Source: Mayamaea pseudoterrestris
Taxonomy: Eukaryota; Bacillariophyta; Bacillariophyceae; Sellaphorales; Sellaphoraceae
NCBI GenBank assembly: GCA_027923505.1
Contig: BROI01000017.1
Coordinates: forward strand, 434,001-498,000
DNA: 64,000 nucleotides
Direction of reading: 5' to 3'
Within the stretch, counting starts at the first letter, position 1. Each line of letters starts with the position of its first letter. Positions 1 to 10,308 of the stretch are shown piece after piece. A program made the position numbers and the translations under genes. A model generated the notes under the pieces. It was not told where the DNA came from and did no database searches. It saw only the letters and a program-made list of their open reading frames with translations.

Positions 1-1028
1 GTAGGAAGAGTTGATTGTTGACATGACGACGCTAGTTTCTGTTGTAAAGGAACTCTAATTGAAGAGTAACTTGGCTTTGGCTTGTATACTATGATCCTTG
101 CAGCTTTTGTGGAATGAACGTCGAAGTGTGATGCTTGCCTTGCTGCGAATGCAATCCTTCCAAGGTCATTTTCCGGTCACGCTCAGCGCGCCATTCTTAA
201 GTAGAAGCGAGACGGTCATTAATCGTGTTTTATAAATGACTGACTTTGAAAATGCTCAGACTTACAGTTAGCTATCGTTTGTGCGCTGCATTCGCTTGCT
301 TGTCCTCCTTTCTGTAACAAACTCACGTATATAAAAGCGCAAAGACAAACTCGGGGGTTGAACTTGCGTGGAAAGTGTACACTATCGGTAGTTATTTCTA
401 ATAGGCTTGCAACTGCAAATTGCTGGCTGCAATGGTCGCCTGAATTTAAAGACTACCATATTTTTTATGTTCCTACTTCTTATACATCCTCCAGACTTGC
501 GTTTGCAACAACAGGCAAAAATTGGCTGAGCGAAGGGCCTCCTGCAGGTACTTCAAGCCAGACTGGCTTGCCTAGCAACTTTGATAGCAAAAGCAGTGAT
601 ATAGCTGCAGCTATATTCGTTTAAACATAAGCCACAACCCACATATTGCATGACCAATGCTGAAACATTTCGCCGTATCGGTTGGGTAGCTAAAGGTGTG
701 ACAGTCGACTACGGTAGCCTCCCAGCTCCAGCAACCTCCAATGGACGAAGCCAATGCAGCCACTGGCAATGCAATGATGCGCGCCAAGGTATTCGACGCC
801 AGCCGATCCATGAAATTCAAATACATAGACAACGGCAATGTCAGTTTGCGTCTTGACGTTTCGTATTTAGACAGCGTGACGAACCATCCAAGCGTGACAG
901 TCACGTTACCTCCAATGTCGGTTCGTCCTGATTTTCGCTGGGAACGATTTGCATTGTCACACTTTCTCTCCTGCATTGTGTTTTTTTGCCTCCACCAACC
1001 TTGGATCATCCATTCATCCATTACAGAC
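1..1028. other. Intergenic / upstream region, no gene recognised
   Basis: No reading frame here looks like a protein: the 88-codon frame near 358-624 opens on TTG and has no recognisable domain. A perfect 18-bp palindrome (ATATAGCTGCAGCTATAT) lies at 599-616, and a short inverted repeat CGTGA-CAG-TCACG at 893-905 sits about 125 bp before the ATG of the next gene, where a regulator could bind. The frame of the next gene stays open upstream to an ATG at 741, so part of 741-1028 could be coding if the longer start is used. Confidence 0.5.
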
Positions 1029-1724
1029 ATGACCATGACCAACACTTCTCCAGAAGCAGAAGACGACCGCATTCAACGCAAGCGCCATGCCGCCAAGCTC
1101 CGTCAACGTCGCTGCCGCGAAAAGAAGCGACTCATGGCCACCAACAAAGCAACGCCCATGGTTGCGACGGCCGTGTCGCGCCGCAAGAGTCTTCGCACGG
1201 TGGAAGCAGTGTCGTCGTCGTCATCGCCAACGACTGCAACCATGGATCCCTACGATCATCATCATCACCACCAAGCCATGTATCAGCAGCAGCAGTTTCA
1301 TGAGCACGAATGGAATCTTCATCACCACCAGCAGCCTCACTACATTCACCCCAACTACACCATGACATTTTTGCCGCATCCCCGCCGCTTGGAGATTCCC
1401 GACGCTGCGCGTTGGTCGTCTCCAATGCTCGTTAGCGACAACGATGACAGCGTCATTGAAGCAAGCATTGGATGCAGTCGCCGATCGTCACTGTCATCGT
1501 CCAATGACACTGAATCATCGAATACACCAACCTCAGTCTTGGATACGCATGAGGAAGCTGCCATTCGCGCCATGCTGTCGCTGTCGTCAAGCAGTAGTAT
1601 TCACTCGGATGCAGACTCGGCTGCCAGTGACGAAAGTGTGCAAGGTGGTGGTAGCGATGCAACCGAGTGGACAACAACGAATTTGCCATGCGACTCTCCA
1701 GTCCATGAAACGCTGGCACTATAA
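1029..1724 (+). CDS. Basic-region (bZIP-like) putative DNA-binding protein
   Basis: A 231-residue protein. Residues 16-34 are a dense basic block (QRKRHAAKLRQRRCREKKR) that resembles the DNA-contacting half of a bZIP domain (N/K-R-x-A-A-x-x-x-x-x-R spacing), but no heptad leucine zipper follows. The rest is low complexity: a His/Gln-rich stretch around residues 76-115 and a Ser/Asp-rich C-terminus. A nuclear transcriptional role is an inference from the basic block alone. The ATG at 1029 was chosen because the block then lies at the N-terminus; an in-frame ATG at 741 would add 96 residues with no recognisable content. It stands alone on the plus strand with no obvious partner. Confidence 0.6.
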   Translation: MTMTNTSPEAEDDRIQRKRHAAKLRQRRCREKKRLMATNKATPMVATAVSRRKSLRTVEAVSSSSSPTTATMDPYDHHHHHQAMYQQQQFHEHEWNLHHHQQPHYIHPNYTMTFLPHPRRLEIPDAARWSSPMLVSDNDDSVIEASIGCSRRSSLSSSNDTESSNTPTSVLDTHEEAAIRAMLSLSSSSSIHSDADSAASDESVQGGGSDATEWTTTNLPCDSPVHETLAL

Positions 1725-2609
1725 GAATCAATGGAGTTCAATTCCTTCTTCGTGTGAAAAAAGGCTCTATAATTAAAGTGTACTCGTTGCTGGTTTCAGA
1801 TGCATGTCACCTGTGCTACCGCAACAGCGCAAGTTTGGCGTACCAAATGAGTCTACTCTTGTCCTTGCCTGCAAATGTGATTAACTAAACAGGTTTTTTA
1901 CTGTCCTCTATGTGTCTTTTGGCTATGGTATGGAACTGTATCGTAGTGCAGCTGGAGGCTGGCGTCAACAGCGATACGAGGCAGACTGAGGCTACCGGTA
2001 CACCGCCAATTTATCTATTCTGATAGCGATTGGACATTGGCATGATTATCTCGTATATGCCAATACAGTGCCGTAGATATCGCAGCCAGCTCCGGTAGTC
2101 TGACATATCGTAGTCCACCGCCATATATTCATACAGCTTGAAACTGATCCGATACATTGTTTCAGATCGAAATGATCCTATTGCTTGCTGTAATATAGGT
2201 AAACGCTGAATATACATTATTGTGGGTAACGTTGGTCAGAAGCGAAGTGGTATATTGTCGCCCGTTACACTGTTAACCAAGACGAGGCAAGGTGGATAGC
2301 TATCATCGCACCGGTAACAAGTTATCGTACCGGTACTAAAACGCACGGACGTCTTTGCGTGGACGACGACGATGCGCGAACGAGTTGATGGACCATGATC
2401 CTTGATGCATGTCAACACACATGACTGCACTAAGACACTCTCCATCACAGTGTAAACGAAACGCTGTGAAGCATTACTGGTTTTCTGGTCTAAGTAGTTA
2501 TCCCAAAAGAAGCTGTAGAGGAATTCTATTTGTGACAACGCGCACAAGCAAGCAGCCGCGTGCACTTCACTCTTAGGCTCTAGCCCTACAACCGTATACA
2601 CTAAACAAA
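1725..2609. other. Intergenic region
   Basis: No supported gene. A minus-strand frame at 2236-2655 overlaps the start of the next gene and has no domain. Two copies of the perfect octamer TACCGGTA occur, at 1993-2000 and 2328-2335, the second followed by an ACGCACGGACGTC stretch. These may be regulatory sites for the downstream plastid protein gene, but nothing here proves it. Confidence 0.5.
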
Positions 2610-4301
2610 ATGAGCCTGAATGGTATATCGAGGGCAAGATTACGGAGAAAGTCAAACCTATGCATGCATAAACAGGTTGAATCCAATTCTCTATCCGTTA
2701 TTTCAGCCGTCGTTAGGCTTTCATTACTTGTTTGCCTGATGTTTTTGCAACAATCATCATGCTGTCACGCCTTTGTGGTACAAGATTTACTGATTGCAGA
2801 TGTTTCGAATCAGAAGCGAGTGAGACGAAAAGGCTACAGAGTAACAAGCATTCCCTACTTTACCTTTTTGGCGGCGGCTAGCCACGGCGACGACTTTGGA
2901 GAACCATCGACTCGCAATGCAACCTCCAATCCGTCACTGGATAGCAGTAGCAGCAAAACAGTTTCGTCGTCATCACCCGATGTTAATTTGCAACTTTTGC
3001 AGAAGCGCATGACGCAACTCGAGTCGCTGGTAGCGTCGCAGGCTGTGCGCATCAAGCGACTGCAGGATGAAACCAAGATGCTGCGCGATCAAACGGAAAC
3101 CTTTGCCCAAGTCATTCAAATGTTGCGGCAGGCTGGATTAAAAACAAATGACAATAATGATAACGACGATAAAGTTACAAATGATTCACATGAAGATGCA
3201 GCCGCTGCTGTGGAACGAACCGAAACAACCAAGCAGTTTCTCGAGTCGATTGACGATTCCGAAATCTTTGGCAAGGCACCCTCCTCGGTCATGGAGGCGG
3301 CCGACGCTGCCGGCGCCGCCATTCTCGCCGGCGTCCTGGCCGGAAAGAAGCGACTCTTGGTCGATGTGCGCGACGCCGAACTTCATGCTGACGTGGAAAC
3401 CTTGGTGCAGTTTATTGAATTGGCCATTTTGCCCGTGGCGGCGGGTTTGGAGGGAATGAATACCAAGCGGAATCGACTCAAGGTGGTGTTTCCAACGGTC
3501 AGTCAGCTACTGGAGTATCGAAAGCGCATGGCACTGTCTGCGCCGGAAGTTGTCGCGCTGAGTACTCTGGGATTTGATCCAGTGGAGCAGCGAGATAATT
3601 TGGTGGTGATTATTGCTCCATCACCGGATGACGAGGAAGGCTTGACTGCCATGAATGAGCTGCTAGAGCCGACGAGTATAGACTCGCAACATATTGATCA
3701 GCCACTTGTTGTCTTGAACCATCACATGGTTCCGCTCTCTGGACCGACTGCCAAGTATGAGGTGGCCTATCACCTTCGACTACTTTCGGTGCAATTTGTG
3801 TCTGGCGAGGACGTTCCCGACGAAGTTTCAGAAGCATTGCAACCACCCAGTTTGAATGAAACTAGCAATGCGACAACGACTACAGAAGCTGACATGTACG
3901 ATGCCGCCGTGGAAGCGGCCATGGAACATGCCAAGGCAGTCGGCGCCAGCCATGGAGTGACGCGAGCCATGGTGATTCGAGCGTTTCCTCAACCGTGGCA
4001 CGTATTTGTCGACTTATCACCGGATACGGACGCAGACTTTGAGGTGGCGGCGACCTTTGATGAGGAGCCGACGCAGGATGATGTGAATCGTGCCATTGTC
4101 GAGTGTCTGGAAGGCAGCGAGGAGGAGGATGAACTTGTTGCGCAGCAAATGCAGCAGGCGCTCGAGAATGGACAACTTGATAGAGTTACTGAAATGCTTG
4201 GAAGCATGGGACTGGACTTTTTTGACGAGTCGGGATCTGAAGAGGATGACGATGACGAGGAGGGCGAAACTTGGGATTTATACGGAGAAGACAGTGTTTG
4301 A
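2610..4301 (+). CDS. Plastid-targeted DUF1995 protein
   Basis: A 563-residue protein. Residues 28-52 form a hydrophobic signal segment ending in CCHA|F, an ASAFAP-like site with Phe at +1, as expected for import through the four membranes of a diatom plastid. A coiled-coil-like stretch follows (about 125-172), then an Ala-rich helix and a block (about 230-375) that fits DUF1995, including LLVDVRD and the late strand PLVVLNHHMVPL. DUF1995 proteins in plants are plastid proteins, one of which (LPA3) helps photosystem II assembly; that link is family knowledge, not shown here. The C-terminus (about 515-563) is very acidic. A second in-frame ATG at 2664 would give a shorter and equally good presequence. 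Single exon. Confidence 0.75.
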   Translation: MSLNGISRARLRRKSNLCMHKQVESNSLSVISAVVRLSLLVCLMFLQQSSCCHAFVVQDLLIADVSNQKRVRRKGYRVTSIPYFTFLAAASHGDDFGEPSTRNATSNPSLDSSSSKTVSSSSPDVNLQLLQKRMTQLESLVASQAVRIKRLQDETKMLRDQTETFAQVIQMLRQAGLKTNDNNDNDDKVTNDSHEDAAAAVERTETTKQFLESIDDSEIFGKAPSSVMEAADAAGAAILAGVLAGKKRLLVDVRDAELHADVETLVQFIELAILPVAAGLEGMNTKRNRLKVVFPTVSQLLEYRKRMALSAPEVVALSTLGFDPVEQRDNLVVIIAPSPDDEEGLTAMNELLEPTSIDSQHIDQPLVVLNHHMVPLSGPTAKYEVAYHLRLLSVQFVSGEDVPDEVSEALQPPSLNETSNATTTTEADMYDAAVEAAMEHAKAVGASHGVTRAMVIRAFPQPWHVFVDLSPDTDADFEVAATFDEEPTQDDVNRAIVECLEGSEEEDELVAQQMQQALENGQLDRVTEMLGSMGLDFFDESGSEEDDDDEEGETWDLYGEDSV

Positions 4302-4394
4302 TCAAAAGCGCGTTTAAAATTTATATTGCAAAAGTAACAAAAGTCTTGAAAACGTGATAAAATGTGAGAGTCTGGCGCGAAGATGATACACCTG

Positions 4395-6261
4395 TTAAAC
4401 GTTGCTGTCCAGCTCGCCCTCGCCGTTTGACCTTGACTCTCTGGATCGAGAGAAGCGCGACGCCGATCGACGAGTAGATTTTGAAGCTACTGATCCTTCT
4501 CTTTTGCGAGGGCCAGTTCCAGACCCATCGGCGTTTGGTTCCTGGTATTGACGAAACTCGTTGATGATCCTTTCCTTCAATGCTTCGTGGTCTTCCTCTT
4601 GAGCGTGAGCATACGCTGCATCAAGACCAGCAAGCTCTTCGATAGTATGGACGCGCATCCATCCCATGTTGTTTAACACGAGGAAAAATGGGAACATCAA
4701 AAATGCAGTCCAAGACACAATAAAAACAATAGCTGTAATCTGGCATGCGAACAAGCTTGCGTCAAATTTAAGCTGTCCAATAGAGTAGAGAAGGCCGACG
4801 TGATTGGAATGTCCAAATGCTGCTTCCATCTTGCGTGGCGAGGAAAGTAAGCCGGCGACAATCAGTCCCCAGAAGCCGCCTCCGCCATGCACAGGAATTG
4901 CTAAACCAGATGTGAGTGCAAGCACATGCAACCATAAGCACAGCGACAGCTCCACTTACCATCCACAGCGTCGTCGATACGCAGACGAATGAGTAGCTTC
5001 GACAGTCCCAAGTAAACCCAGCCTGCGACCATTCCTGTAATGATAGCTGCCCAGGGCTCCAAAGTGGCACATCCGGCAGTGCTGTCACGGAGTGAGTGGA
5101 AATTGTACTAGTGTGAGCTAAATGTGAATGAAAGAAATCGCACGCAAGCACTTTTAAAAACATCAGTACTTACACAGCAGCGAGCCCAGTAAGAGTTCCA
5201 TTGATAGTCTTTGTAATATCAATGGAGATTTCTTCATTAAACATGTAGTTGAGCCACATGTTGAAACACAAGGTGCTAATGGCGGCCGCCCCACCCGCAA
5301 GGGCCGTGTTGCTCACGGCCGAGCTCGCAACCGCACTCGGACTGACTGCCGTTGTCAGTCGGACGGCCGGTCCCATGTTGAATCCCAGCCATCCGACCCA
5401 CAAGATGAGGCATCCCAATGTCTGCAACGAAATGGAATGTCCAGCAATATCGCGTGGACGATCCAACGGCTCACCTTTGGAGTTGTGGAAGCGACCTCTT
5501 CGAGCACCAAGAATCAACGTGGCAATGAGAGCCGTAGTGCCTCCCGTTAAATGGATGACCCCACTCCCAGAAAAGTCAAGCACTCCAATTCCAAGCAATG
5601 GGTCCTCAGCCGTCCGGCTCAAAAATCCATTGACTGACCAAATGCTGTGGACAATAATGGGATAGACAAAGGCAACCATGAACAGACTGTAAGCCACATA
5701 GGCGCTCATCCTGGAACGCTCCGCCAAGGTTCCTGCAATAATGGTGACGCAAGTAGCCGAAAAAGAGTATTCAAAGAACCAGTCCGTCAAGTTGATGTCT
5801 CCTGTCATGAAAAAGTTTTGCGTGCCGGCAAAGGTTTTGCCGTTGGATACATCTCCACCTCCATAGGCAAAGGCGAAACCAAACGTGTACCACGCAATGG
5901 CTGCGCCGCAGGCATCCAGCAAGTTCTTGAGGAGAGTATTGGAAACATTCTTGCGTCTCACGCATCCTGCACAAAGCATGGCAAATCCGACCTGTCAAAC
6001 GGCAAACGGGAAAGAATGCATCTGGTGAGCCTATTGATACCAAGCTACCGGTAGTCAACTCAAGCATACGACACGAGCACATACCTGCATCATAAAGACT
6101 AAAAACCCGCATATCAATACAATAAAGTTTTTGATTTCCGTCTCGTTGGTCATTTGCTTGGTTTCCAAGCCGCTGGTCACGCATCGCATGACGTTCGTGA
6201 CATTGCGCGCGCCGTACTCCTCGAGGCACTGGCTGAAAAGCACCGATCCAGTCTCCTCCAT
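4395..6261 (-). CDS. AMT: Ammonium transporter (AMT/MEP/Rh family), four exons
   Basis: Exons on the minus strand are 6261-6085, 5991-5174, 5081-4960 and 4900-4395, joined by GT-AG introns of 93, 92 and 59 bp; the product is 540 residues. Splicing restores the family blocks in order: VGFAMLCAGCVRRKN-NTLLKNLLDA across intron 1, the signature around FSATCVTIIAGTLAERSRM, DFSGSGVIHLTGGTTAL with the first pore histidine, ATLEPWAAIITGMVAGW across intron 2, and IPVHGGGGFWGL with the second pore histidine. The tail carries the GLDAAYAH motif known to regulate plant AMTs, then a Ser/Arg-rich end. It should import ammonium at the plasma membrane. Intron 1 contains a TACCGGTA octamer (6046-6053). Both pore histidines being present argues for a working channel. 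Confidence 0.93.
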
Positions 6262-6685
6262 GCTAATGATGAATGAAGGCTTGTCTCAATTCAGAAACCG
6301 TGGGATCAGAGTGGAGACTGATGGTGGAGGAAAAGGAGATGGTATGATGGCATCTCGCACGAATTGGAGGGTGACGGATCATTGAAATGACCCAAGTCAC
6401 AGTCGAAAAACGTCAAAAGACACTTTCGAAGCAAAAGGGCTATTCCAACTTCAATGGAAACGCAAGTACGTTCGGATGAAACACGGACAAAATGACCATG
6501 ACAAGCTTACGTTTCTGTCGTCACAAACTCATAATTCAGGCTGCACTCGTCAATTGCCATATGACATGCCGTGTCTACACGCAAATCACACAAGAATGGT
6601 GCCAACATCATTATTCGTAATGTGCTACAAGATGGTAACCATAGGCTGCAATGTGACTGATGAGAACTTATAGGTGAAAAAGCAA
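6262..6685. other. Intergenic region with a lone satellite monomer
   Basis: This 424-bp stretch lies upstream of the ammonium transporter and downstream of the next gene on the same strand. No gene is seen. Its distal part (about 6570-6645) matches, in reverse orientation, the 169-bp satellite that fills the end of the window; the repeat entry gives details. Confidence 0.5.
6570..6645 (-). repeat. Solitary partial monomer of the 169-bp satellite
   Basis: The stretch AGAATGGTGCCAACATCATT, then a short variable piece, then GTGCTACAAGATGGTAA is nearly the reverse complement of the satellite segment at 62757-62790 and its repeats (TTACCATCTTGTAGCGCAGC..., AATGATGTTGGCACCATTCT). The match covers about 75 bp and then fades. 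It is a single diverged copy about 56 kb away from the array, so the family also exists dispersed among genes. Confidence 0.75.
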
Positions 6686-7501
6686 CTAACCACCATCATT
6701 GTCGTCGCAAGACGATCTGAATACCGAAGCAAGCACGAACCCAACCATGTCCCATTCTGATTCATAGAATGGGAAGCACATTAAGAGAAAGAAAGCTGTT
6801 GATTCGTCCATTTTACCGCCGTACGCCTTTATTAAATCGGCTAACACTTCAGGATCCATTCCTGCCATATATCGATCGCAGTCCATCTCCTCCACGCTAT
6901 CTTCACCACCAGCTTGTGTACCACCTATCTTGGCTCGTTTCTGTTCATGTTCCAAATCTTTAGTGTCGTCATGCACATCTGCGTCACTTTCAATATCTGA
7001 CCATCCATTTTCTTCGTCCTCCATGTCAATTGCCGGTCTTTGTGATGGATGTCTACCTGCTGCCATGACTTGTACCCAGAGCAATTTTCGATTGCTTTCG
7101 CATAAATTTGTTGAAAGGTCAATGGAGTATGTCAGCAATGTGCCTAGTTCGTCTGTCGCTTCCCGCTCGAACAGAAAATTAAGCTTAGATGTCGACGGCG
7201 TTGATGCCGCTCCGCCTTTTCGAACATCTATTTCCACTTGCGCCTGTATTCTGACATAGTCGTGTCTTGTTCTGACGCAGTCATAGTCGATGACCTGTAT
7301 ACTTTTGCTTATCAGTTCAATATCCAAGTCTTGAAAGGCACGAAAGGGATCTTCGAATAACTTTTGTCGAACGCGTTCAGTTTGATAAAGTAGCTCCGCT
7401 TGCTCCTTTGCTGCTCGATAAACGTCTACTGCCAATTGACTTGACGAAGCACTTGCTAATGCAATTAGTTGCTCATTAACTTTGGACGACAGGGATGACA
7501 T
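6686..7501 (-). CDS. Unknown protein
   Basis: A 271-residue protein starting at the ATG whose complement is at 7499-7501; the frame extends six codons further only to a TTG. No family is recognised. The N-terminal two thirds (residues about 1-150) looks folded and helical with a KLNFLFEREATDEL-containing block; a highly acidic linker (about 160-205) follows, then a short hydrophobic C-terminal part (ADLIKAYGGKMDESTAFFLLMCFPFYESEWD). Single exon, about 285 bp from the 3' end of the nucleotide kinase gene on the same strand. It could be a diatom-specific protein; no function is proposed. Confidence 0.6.
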   Translation of the reverse strand: MSSLSSKVNEQLIALASASSSQLAVDVYRAAKEQAELLYQTERVRQKLFEDPFRAFQDLDIELISKSIQVIDYDCVRTRHDYVRIQAQVEIDVRKGGAASTPSTSKLNFLFEREATDELGTLLTYSIDLSTNLCESNRKLLWVQVMAAGRHPSQRPAIDMEDEENGWSDIESDADVHDDTKDLEHEQKRAKIGGTQAGGEDSVEEMDCDRYMAGMDPEVLADLIKAYGGKMDESTAFFLLMCFPFYESEWDMVGFVLASVFRSSCDDNDGG

Positions 7502-7786
7502 GGGAGGCCAAACGGGCAAGCTTGCAAAGCGATAAAGTAAGTTTCAAAACTTGGGTGTCGGAAATGAATGGCTTGCAGTGCCAAAAGAATTCACAAAACA
7601 GCTATTCGGAACTTTCGACAATTCTATTATATTGCCCCTGTGGAGGACGTTTGTCACGATCAAATCAAACACAGTAATTATAGTATCTAAACGGGCAATC
7701 AGGAAGAAGTAGCACATTGTTTACGGCAAAATTTTAGTATTTTAGTAGGTTGACAAGACTTCAGTGTATTTGTAGCAACACTTTGG

Positions 7787-9139
7787 TTATTGCTCCGCAA
7801 ACGGCGTCCGCGAGAAATGAATATTTCTCCATCCCTTAATTCCCTGATGAGACCAGATTCGCTTCTCGCGCATCCGCACACCCTGTATTACTCGCTCGTA
7901 GCCAACAGCAACTTGCTTGCCCGAAATGACGTCTAGTTGCGCCTTGACAATGCTTCCAATTGCCACTGGTTCGCCTTCCTGCTCGCGCATAACGTTCACT
8001 GGACTCTTTAAGTCAAACCATTGGTCGTCGCACAAGGCTTGGTAGCGAGCAACGTCGCCCGACTGCACGGCATCGAGCAGCGCAGCATTCGCCGTCAAAA
8101 CGTCGTGCTTGATCAACTGGTTCAACGCCTGCTGACTCGCTACCCAAACGTCGGCGAGCGGACAGTCGCCGCAAATATCCACAACCGTCCATGGACAATC
8201 TTTCGTCTTGGAAATTTGCTTCAGCGAGTTAATGACTGGCGTTGTTTCGGTAGCAAACGTGTTGAAGCGCTTTTTGACGCTGCTCAAGTTGTCATCGGCG
8301 CGACCAGAATCCTTGCCACGCTTTAAAATACGTTGCTCCAACACATTTAGCGGACACGTATACACCAAGACTGACCAAAGGACGGCGACATCTTGCATGA
8401 CAGTAATCCATCCCTTCAAGTTGTCAAAGTTTCGTGGAAAGCCATCAACTAGAAACAAAATATCATTTCCCAATTCCAGCGCCTTTTCCTGCATGGCTTG
8501 CTGCAACAAACCCAGCGACACTTGAACGGGAACAATGCTTCCATGCACCAACGCATCGTCCAAAATTTCCTTGTAAACACTCGGAGGATCCGTCTTGGCT
8601 TGCTCCCGCCGCAGCAAGTCGCCGACGGAAAAGTGAACGACTGGAAAATGTTCCGACATGAGCGCCGACTGCGTGCCCTTGCCGGCGCCGGGGCCGCCGA
8701 GTATAAAGATGACTTTGAATATATTTGTTTTTGATGCAAGTGCAGCAGAATCATCTTGCGCTGTTGCTAATTGTTTCTCTTGTCGTGAGGAAGGCACTTT
8801 CGTTTCTTGGTACAGAATTCCACCGAATTCCTTGACTGGAAACTGAGGTCTGGATAGGAGAGCGACAATCTCCGGCTCTAAAACGCCAAAAGCTTCATTA
8901 TTAACATGTATGGAAGATGTAGACGAAGATATCGATGCATAAAGTGCGCTGCTGCTTGGAGTAGCTGGTTGATGGCGACTGTCCGATGTCAAAGCTGCCC
9001 CTCCTCGATAGGCAAAAATGTGATTGCTGCTTCGTTGGATCGCCTGACGCGAGCGAAGAGGAAGATTCTTAGACACCCAAGCTCTACTAGACGCCACAAA
9101 CATGGAAGCGAGCATAGGTATTGCCCGAGCGATTCTCAT
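7787..9139 (-). CDS. UMP-CMP kinase fused to a CaMKII-association-like (NTF2-fold) domain
   Basis: A 450-residue protein. It starts with a signal-like segment MRIARAIPMLASMFVASSRA|W, whose aromatic +1 residue suggests plastid delivery. The kinase core holds the P-loop GGPGAGKGTQ (about 148-157), the NMP-binding DGFPRN (232-237) and the lid GKDSGRADDN (275-284); the SGRxDDN form is typical of UMP-CMP kinases rather than adenylate kinases. Residues about 347-450 match the CaMKII association/SnoaL-like fold: LLDAVQSGDVARYQALCDD at the start and ERVIQG...RIWSHQGIKGWRNIHFSR at the end, with a shortened middle. The reaction would be ATP + (d)CMP/UMP to ADP + NDP. The longer in-frame start at 9214 would bury the signal peptide, so 9139 was chosen. 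Confidence 0.85.
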   Translation of the reverse strand: MRIARAIPMLASMFVASSRAWVSKNLPLRSRQAIQRSSNHIFAYRGGAALTSDSRHQPATPSSSALYASISSSTSSIHVNNEAFGVLEPEIVALLSRPQFPVKEFGGILYQETKVPSSRQEKQLATAQDDSAALASKTNIFKVIFILGGPGAGKGTQSALMSEHFPVVHFSVGDLLRREQAKTDPPSVYKEILDDALVHGSIVPVQVSLGLLQQAMQEKALELGNDILFLVDGFPRNFDNLKGWITVMQDVAVLWSVLVYTCPLNVLEQRILKRGKDSGRADDNLSSVKKRFNTFATETTPVINSLKQISKTKDCPWTVVDICGDCPLADVWVASQQALNQLIKHDVLTANAALLDAVQSGDVARYQALCDDQWFDLKSPVNVMREQEGEPVAIGSIVKAQLDVISGKQVAVGYERVIQGVRMREKRIWSHQGIKGWRNIHFSRTPFAEQ

Positions 9140-9381
9140 GGTGGAAGGATTGATTGCTGGTTCAAGAATGATCGTGATGTTTGCGTTGTTGGTGGCTCGC
9201 AAGTCGCAGAGCAACTCAGCTTAGTACCGATGCGATAAATATCGTTCACTATGAGTGAGTAACGCTGCGATGCGATTCGATGCGTGACCTTCGCGCGGAA
9301 ACGCGAATGTTCCGCTGATCGTTTCCGACGTTCCTGGATCTCTTTCGCAAGCTGCAGTTTCTTCACCTCGCTCAAGTCACC

Positions 9382-10308
9382 ATGATGATGATCCGCAACC
9401 TCTTCTTCCTAGCTTGTGTCTCCTTGTGCGTCTTACCAATCATGGCGTACGCCAATCCGCATCCCCACCGCGGCAAGCTTCGCCCTTTTGCCATAAGTGA
9501 GTCATCAAGTGGAACCATTGACGCGAAGGGCGTCATTCTGAACGAATCAGTTTTGAAGCAAGGGCTTCCATGCTTCACAACAACCACTAGTCTCGAGGAA
9601 GAAGGCCGTCCGATGGTTGTTCAAGACATTCATGCACCCGTCAGTGTCGTTTGGAACCGCATCCTCGACTTTAGCTCCTACTCTTCCATGGTGCCAAACA
9701 CTGTTGAGTCGACGGTGTACAAGCGCGAAAGCCTTGAGCATCATGACAATCTCGTTCCGCCGCCGCGCGAGCGTACCTTTGTCCGCCTCCGAATGGGACT
9801 ACCAATGCTGCACAAGAAGATTCAGTTTCACATTAATCATTTGCATGACGTTCCTCGCAAGATTGTCACTTGGACGTTGGACTATGATCAGGCGAGCGAC
9901 ATTGATGACACTGTTGGCATGTGGCATGTTGTGCCGCATCCGGAGCGTCCCAAGGAATGGAGTCGCGTCTTTTATAGTGTCGAGATGCGCATGTTTTCGT
10001 GGGTACCAAAGATGGTGACGAACAAGTTGGTCAAGCCGGAAAAGGTGTTGACGGATGCCGTCACGTGGGTCAAGGCGGCGAGCTTGGCGAAAGTTGCACT
10101 GGGAGAGGGTCGCAGTGACGAGCAGATGAAGGAAGGTTTGGTGAAGGAAAGTGTGCCATCTGGCGAGCGAGTTCCGGTGAGTTTCGAATCGTCTCAAGCA
10201 ATTGCTTTACGCCCCATGTTTGGGCGCTTGAAACTGGCCCTTGTACGGTCTCTTGTGGTGCTTGTTGCTTACATGATATTCACTCGCTTATTGACAAAGA
10301 TGTGGTAA
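9382..10308 (+). CDS. START/SRPBCC (polyketide cyclase-like) membrane protein
   Basis: A 308-residue protein with an N-terminal signal peptide (MMMIRNLFFLACVSLCVLPI, cleaved near AYA) and a C-terminal hydrophobic segment (about 285-303). Between them, residues about 72-230 fit the SRPBCC helix-grip fold: VQDIHAPVSVVWNRILDFSSYSSMVPNTVESTVYKR is the usual opening of a coenzyme Q-binding/polyketide cyclase-like domain, and GMWHVVPHPE...WSRVFYSVEMRMFSWVP matches later strands. Such domains bind lipids or other hydrophobic ligands; the ligand here is unknown. The gene is divergent from the nucleotide kinase gene with about 240 bp between starts, and its 3' end faces the Hsp70-like gene. Confidence 0.75.
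   Translation: MMMIRNLFFLACVSLCVLPIMAYANPHPHRGKLRPFAISESSSGTIDAKGVILNESVLKQGLPCFTTTTSLEEEGRPMVVQDIHAPVSVVWNRILDFSSYSSMVPNTVESTVYKRESLEHHDNLVPPPRERTFVRLRMGLPMLHKKIQFHINHLHDVPRKIVTWTLDYDQASDIDDTVGMWHVVPHPERPKEWSRVFYSVEMRMFSWVPKMVTNKLVKPEKVLTDAVTWVKAASLAKVALGEGRSDEQMKEGLVKESVPSGERVPVSFESSQAIALRPMFGRLKLALVRSLVVLVAYMIFTRLLTKMW

Noticed and set aside
358-624. 88-codon plus-strand frame
   Set aside because: Opens on TTG, no domain, and its end lies in a palindrome; no support as a gene.
2236-2655. 139-codon minus-strand frame
   Set aside because: Overlaps the start of the DUF1995 gene and shows no protein-like pattern.
7787-9139. Adenylate kinase
   Set aside because: The lid reads SGRADDN, as in UMP-CMP kinases; adenylate kinases have a different lid.
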